NCBI GenBank assembly: GCA_964569295.1
Contig: CAZMVU010000013.1
Span: forward strand, 1 to 45,411
Length of the DNA stretch: 45,411 nt
Direction: 5' to 3'
DNA from: CAZMVU01 sp964569295
GTDB taxonomy: Bacteria; Hydrogenedentota; Hydrogenedentia; Hydrogenedentales; JAGMZX01
Shown here: positions 42,184 to 45,411 of the stretch, piece by piece
Position numbering within the stretch: the first letter of the stretch is position 1
Layout: the number at the start of each line of letters is the position of its first letter
Notes under the pieces: generated by a model
What the model was told of the DNA's origin: nothing
What the model saw: the letters and a program-made list of their open reading frames with translations, nothing else
Databases searched by the model: none
Position numbers and translations under genes: made by a program

Positions 42184-42929
42184 AGGGCGTCCCCCACGGC
42201 GATCAGGGCGGTCACCAGACCAACGGCGCAAGCGAAAGCGGCGTCCACGCGGGTGAGCGCCTCGGGCACGGGCGTGGGGTATCGCCCCCGGAAACCGCGG
42301 CATTTCATGGCCGCGTGGATGCGCTCCGAACGGTCGAAGGCGCGCACAAGGATCATGGCAGCAAGGTAGGCATAGGTGCGCAGGGTGTGTGCATCGAAAC
42401 GCGGTGTAAATCCGCGCACGCGCATGGCGCTGGTGAGCCGCGCGTATTCGCTGTGCAGTACATCGAGGTAGCGCACGGTGAACAAGAAGAGCTGGGTCAG
42501 TTTTTCAGGGCAGCGCAGCCGTTGTAAGGCGTGACCGAGGCGTACGGGCTCGATGGTGCTGAGCAGGGCCGTGAGCACCAGAAGGAGCGCGTTGGCTTTC
42601 AGCGCGATCACACCCGCCAGCGACAACCCCGCCCACGACAGGGCCAGCGGCCCCACGTGGAAATAGGGCGGGCCGGGTGCGGAGATCGGCAGCAGCAGTG
42701 CCAGGGCCCCCACCATGGCGTTGAGCGGCAGAAGCCGGCGCCGGAGAACCGGCCACGGCACATGCGCCAACACCACCAGGCACAAAGCGGCACACAAGGC
42801 GATCAGGGCCGCCGGCACGCCACCGGCCACGGCCGTCACCACCGAGAAAATCAACGCACCCACCACGCGCACCCGCGGGTCCACCCGCTCAACCACGGAA
42901 CCGGAAACGCTCAGAGCCGCCTCGAGCAT
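42180..42929 (-). CDS. cbiQ: Nickel/cobalt ECF transporter transmembrane protein CbiQ
   Basis: 249 residues, the EcfT-type coupling protein, with about five or six TM helices. VDPRVRV near 16-22 is the conserved DPR motif, and the two Ala-Arg-Gly type coupling motifs appear as AMRVRGF and AMKCRGF in the cytoplasmic helices that touch the ATPase. It links the metal-binding CbiM to CbiO. It starts 3 bp after the NikL-like gene. Confidence 0.93.
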   Translation of the reverse strand: MLEAALSVSGSVVERVDPRVRVVGALIFSVVTAVAGGVPAALIALCAALCLVVLAHVPWPVLRRRLLPLNAMVGALALLLPISAPGPPYFHVGPLALSWAGLSLAGVIALKANALLLVLTALLSTIEPVRLGHALQRLRCPEKLTQLFLFTVRYLDVLHSEYARLTSAMRVRGFTPRFDAHTLRTYAYLAAMILVRAFDRSERIHAAMKCRGFRGRYPTPVPEALTRVDAAFACAVGLVTALIAVGDAL

Positions 42930-42932
42930 GGC

Positions 42933-43469
42933 CTAGCCGCGCCGCCGCGCCTTGAGGAGCGCCACGATGCCCGCCACGCCGAAGATATAGCCGATACCGC
43001 CAAGCACATCGCGCAGGCGGGTCTGACTGCGCAGGCGATCAATTTCCGCACGCAATGGGTTTACCTGCTTCGCGACGGCCCCGGCAACCAAATCCCGCAG
43101 CCCCGCATCGGATTGCACACCGAGAGCCGGCTCTTGCGCCGTTTCGTGCGCCGGCAACTCGTTCGCCGGTATCGTGAAGTGGCCATGGTGGCCGTCGGAT
43201 GTTTCACAGGTAATGGTGAGCGCCGACGTGCCTTCCGCGGGAAAAGTGAACGCACCCCGTTCATCCGTGCGCGTTTCGAAGCGGAGATTCCCGGCGGCAT
43301 CATGCACCTGCACCGGTGCCTCCTTCAGGGGACCGCCGCCTATGAAATTCGCCTCGCCTGTCACCTCGCCGCCCTCGACCAAGGCAAACACATGCAGATC
43401 ATGTGCGGCGGCTGGCAGCGCGGCGGCGAGAAAGAGAAAAGCGGTAAGAACCGTGCGAGCATTACCCAT
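42933..43469 (-). CDS. nikL: NikL/CbiL-type additional component of the nickel/cobalt transporter
   Basis: 178 residues from the ATG at 43469 (GGAGGAAGG upstream), overlapping cbiM by 8 bp. A signal peptide ends ALPAAAHD, leaving His near the mature N terminus. A carboxypeptidase-regulatory-like beta domain follows (VQVHDAAGNLRFETRTDERGAFTF), a His-rich DGHHGHF segment likely binds metal, and a coiled coil plus one C-terminal TM helix (DVLGGIGYIFGVAGIVALL) ends in an ARRRG tail. This layout is typical of NikL, which replaces CbiN/NikN in many transporters. It is not the precorrin methyltransferase also called CbiL. Confidence 0.82.
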   Translation of the reverse strand: MGNARTVLTAFLFLAAALPAAAHDLHVFALVEGGEVTGEANFIGGGPLKEAPVQVHDAAGNLRFETRTDERGAFTFPAEGTSALTITCETSDGHHGHFTIPANELPAHETAQEPALGVQSDAGLRDLVAGAVAKQVNPLRAEIDRLRSQTRLRDVLGGIGYIFGVAGIVALLKARRRG

Positions 43470-44088
43470 AACTGCCTTCCTCCAAAGCATGGGCACCGCC
43501 GAGCACTTTCGGACGCACCCGGGCAAGAAACACCACCATCGATCCGGTGATGAACCCTTCGATCAACATGATGGGCACATGGCCCGTGAGCAATGCGGTG
43601 GCCGCTGCGGAGAAAGCCTTGCCCGACGCGGCCACAGCCGCACTGGCAAGCACGGCGCCCAATGCAATGGCAATCGCCCCGGCACCGAATCCCGCGGCGA
43701 AACGCATGTTGCCGCCCGGCTGCAATGCGCTGCGGAACAGGTAGTGCACAAGCACCGCCGGCCCCGCCATGACCAGTGTGTTCACCCCCAACGCCGTGAA
43801 GCCGCCATAGCCAAAAAACAGCGCCTGCAGCACCAGCGCCACCAGGACCGCGGGAAAGGCCGCCCAGCCGAGCACGACCCCGAGCAAGCCGTTGAGCACA
43901 AGGTGTACACTCGCCGGACCGAGCGGCACGTGAATGAGCGACGCCACGAAAAAGCCCGCCGAAAGTACCGCTGCCCGCGGCACATCCTCCACATCGAGCC
44001 GGTAAAGCCCGTAGGCCGTGCCTACACCGCCGAGAACCGCTCCCGCCGCCAGCACTTCCGGCGCCAATATGCCTTCTGCTATGTGCAT
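43462..44088 (-). CDS. cbiM: Nickel/cobalt ECF transporter substrate-binding protein CbiM
   Basis: 208 residues with about six or seven TM helices. It begins MHIAEGIL: the conserved N terminus MHIxEG supplies the square-planar Ni/Co site with His2. HVPLGPASVHLVLNG and GHVPIMLIEGFITG are further family hallmarks. It defines metal specificity with NikL; nickel is favoured by the NikL partner but cobalt is not excluded. GAGGG lies six bases before the ATG. Confidence 0.94.
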   Translation of the reverse strand: MHIAEGILAPEVLAAGAVLGGVGTAYGLYRLDVEDVPRAAVLSAGFFVASLIHVPLGPASVHLVLNGLLGVVLGWAAFPAVLVALVLQALFFGYGGFTALGVNTLVMAGPAVLVHYLFRSALQPGGNMRFAAGFGAGAIAIALGAVLASAAVAASGKAFSAAATALLTGHVPIMLIEGFITGSMVVFLARVRPKVLGGAHALEEGSYG

Positions 44089-44106
44089 GCTAGCCCTCGT
44101 TGTCCA

Positions 44107-44958
44107 TTACGCCATTTTCCCCATGCGCGCCCGAACTTCCTGCGCAAACCGGTCGATGTGCTCCTGCACGAAATCCGCCGGGTCCATGTCTGTCCGCGTG
44201 GTAATGAGCGGGGTGAGATCCATGGCGAAATTGAGGCCCAACGCCTCATCGACCGCGTGGCTCTGGAAGTAGGTGGCATGGGCGCGGCGCCGGCCCAATG
44301 TCGCAAGGTCGTAGCGCTTGCCGCCGCACACCTGCGAATCGAACACGCCCACCAGCGCCGCCTGCAAGTTCTCGTGGGCCGAAACATCCATACCCACCTT
44401 GTCGTCATCGCACATCCAGTCCAGGTCGCGCCACACCTCGCAGCCGAGCAACTTCTCCGGGCGGCTCGCGGGCGGCAACGCACGCAGCGCCGCAATGAGC
44501 TTCATCGTCACACCCACGTGCGTGTCGTGCTTATCCGCCAAATTGTGCGTGTAGATAACCGCCGGCTGCGCCAGGGAAACCAGGGTCATCAGGTCTTCCA
44601 CCGGACTCTGCTCCCCCGGATTCTTTATGCGCGCGCTCGGATAGTCCAGCAGCACCGCCGCCCCATATTCCCCCACGATCGCCGCCTTACGCTGTTCCTG
44701 GAAGCGCACCTCGCGCATGGCCTCGCCGGTATACTCGGCGTAGACATCGTCCCGGGGCGAACCCGCGCCGTTGGTGACGATCACGCCGGTGTACCACAGG
44801 TCGGTCTGTTGAAAGCACTCAAGGATGCCCGCGAACGACATGATCTCGAGATCGTCCTGGTGCGCACCCACGGCCATGTGCGTTGTACGGGTAAGCGCCG
44901 CCTCCGTGGGCAGGCGGTCGGGCACAAAAACTTCTGCAGTATCGAGCTTGAGCTGCAT
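44107..44958 (-). CDS. PIG-L family deacetylase
   Basis: 283 residues from the ATG at 44958 (AGAGGA eight bases upstream). VGAHQDDLEI (30-39) is the AHxDD zinc motif of LmbE/PIG-L enzymes, with Gln replacing the usual Pro, and THNLADKHDTHVGV supplies the later His pair. It removes acetyl from N-acetylglucosamine-like substrates; this shorter form is cytosolic and its substrate is unknown. It precedes cbiM by 18 bp, so it may be cotranscribed, but no functional link to metal uptake is obvious. Confidence 0.85.
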   Translation of the reverse strand: MQLKLDTAEVFVPDRLPTEAALTRTTHMAVGAHQDDLEIMSFAGILECFQQTDLWYTGVIVTNGAGSPRDDVYAEYTGEAMREVRFQEQRKAAIVGEYGAAVLLDYPSARIKNPGEQSPVEDLMTLVSLAQPAVIYTHNLADKHDTHVGVTMKLIAALRALPPASRPEKLLGCEVWRDLDWMCDDDKVGMDVSAHENLQAALVGVFDSQVCGGKRYDLATLGRRRAHATYFQSHAVDEALGLNFAMDLTPLITTRTDMDPADFVQEHIDRFAQEVRARMGKMA

Positions 44959-45038
44959 AATACGAATCCTCTTACTTTGCATACGCCCAGCGCGTAGTAT
45001 AGATCATGAGAGCGCGTCGAACCACCTTCTTGCTTTGG

Positions 45039-45174
45039 AATTCTTTGGCCGTCTGGTGCCACGCGGCGTACTCGTTTCGCCAATCTGTTCCGTGACAGCG
45101 CATACCGGCGTGCGACGGGGATAGCCACGCCGTTGGCGCCACTTTGGACTGCGGTGGCTTGCCACCGCTATTGC
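45039..45174 (+). repeat. Dispersed repeat, copy B
   Basis: Reverse complement partner of 1-136, ungapped, 113 of 136 bases identical. Bases 45141-45174 are exact and end in the GCGGTGGC-TT-GCCACCGC palindrome. Confidence 0.88.
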
Positions 45175-45207
45175 GCGCGTGGGCTGAAGTGCGTGTGGGT
45201 GTCCAAG

Positions 45208-45227
45208 GCGGGCGAAAAACCGCCCGC
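45208..45227. repeat. Short perfect hairpin
   Basis: GCGGGCG (45208-45214), loop AAAAAC, CGCCCGC (45221-45227). REP-like. Confidence 0.75.
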
Positions 45228-45318
45228 AGTTATCACCTCGGATAATGCTTCGAGGGAAGGGAGCGACGCAGCCCCCTGCGTCCTGTTAACACCGTTTCCG
45301 TCGACGGGGGAAATTCAC

Positions 45319-45345
45319 CGCAGATAACGCAGATGACGCAGATGA
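45319..45345. repeat. 9-bp tandem repeat, three copies
   Basis: CGCAGATAA, CGCAGATGA, CGCAGATGA in tandem. Confidence 0.85.
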
Positions 45346-45385
45346 AGAGATTGCCTGGAATGGGGAAGTACAAATAGTACCCAAC

Positions 45386-45400
45386 GCGGGCTGCGCCCGC
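45386..45400. repeat. Short perfect hairpin
   Basis: GCGGGC-tgc-GCCCGC, a 6-bp stem with a 3-base loop. Confidence 0.65.
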
Positions 45401-45411
45401 AACCCAAGGCG

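Larger units (their letters stand above)
44959..45411. other. Repeat-rich region at the right end
   Basis: No supported gene. It contains copy B of the 136-bp repeat, two perfect hairpins and a 9-bp triple repeat. No cobalamin or NiCo riboswitch was recognised upstream of the PIG-L/cbiM operon. Confidence 0.6.

Noticed and set aside
42933..43469. Precorrin-2 methyltransferase CbiL
   Set aside because: The shared name is misleading: the protein has a signal peptide, a beta domain and a C-terminal TM helix, and no methyltransferase motif.
45319..45345. CRISPR-like repeat
   Set aside because: The 9-bp units are contiguous with no spacers; it is a simple tandem repeat.

Overview
The window looks like a chromosomal scaffold from a high-GC (about 60-65%) uncultured Gram-negative bacterium. 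It has a complete type II secretion (T2SS) gene set, many Sec and Tat signal peptides, very large multidomain exoproteins, a GH32 hydrolase paired with a Tat-type Gfo/Idh/MocA oxidoreductase, and short palindromic repeats between genes. This style fits Candidatus Hydrogenedentota or a relative in the PVC/FCB neighbourhood; that placement is an inference from gene style, as no rRNA is present. A run of exactly 100 N inside gspD shows the sequence is a scaffold, probably metagenome-derived.

Layout. 1-536: repeat-rich, no convincing gene. 537-3325 (+): GH32 fructan/sucrose hydrolase and an overlapping Gfo/Idh/MocA oxidoreductase. 3526-4869 (-): PHP-domain protein. 5033-5902 (-): two small proteins and an RRM RNA-binding protein with a clear terminator. 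6192-6404 (+): doubtful small ORF. 6379-19494 (-): T2SS locus in the order C-D-E-F-G, 440-bp gap, H-I-J-K, 172-bp gap, L-M. 19962-22349 (-): matrixin-like protein with every zinc-site residue lost, fused to a second secreted domain. 22411-29385 (-): a 2324-residue exoprotein with Asp-box repeats, calcium-type repeats, IPT/TIG-like folds and a C-terminal TM-Arg tail, preceded by a near-consensus promoter and a 240-nt structured leader. 29759-34880 (-): Gld-type ABC transporter operon (ATPase, permease, GldG-like, DUF4340). 35226-35438 (+): orphan zinc-ribbon protein. 35609-36580 (-): secreted ChbG/HpnK-like deacetylase. 36925-37734 (+): zinc-ribbon membrane protein. 38135-39061 (+): ftsY. 39079-40230 (-): divergent HD-GYP protein. 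40386-40889 (-): purE. 41017-41424 (-): nucleoside 2-deoxyribosyltransferase-like protein. 41509-44958 (-): PIG-L deacetylase followed by a CbiM-NikL-CbiQ-CbiO nickel/cobalt transporter. 44959-45411: repeats, including an inverted copy of the first 136 bases of the window.

How the genes work together. The main theme is protein export. The T2SS machine lies just downstream, on the same strand, of two large exported proteins that are plausible substrates or surface-anchored products. Several T2SS parts (C, D, H, K) carry long low-complexity or acidic insertions unusual for their families. The most interesting unit is the exoprotein pair: the giant Asp-box protein and the pseudo-matrixin fusion. 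Its promoter -35 region shares a 15-base exact match with sequence upstream of gspLM.
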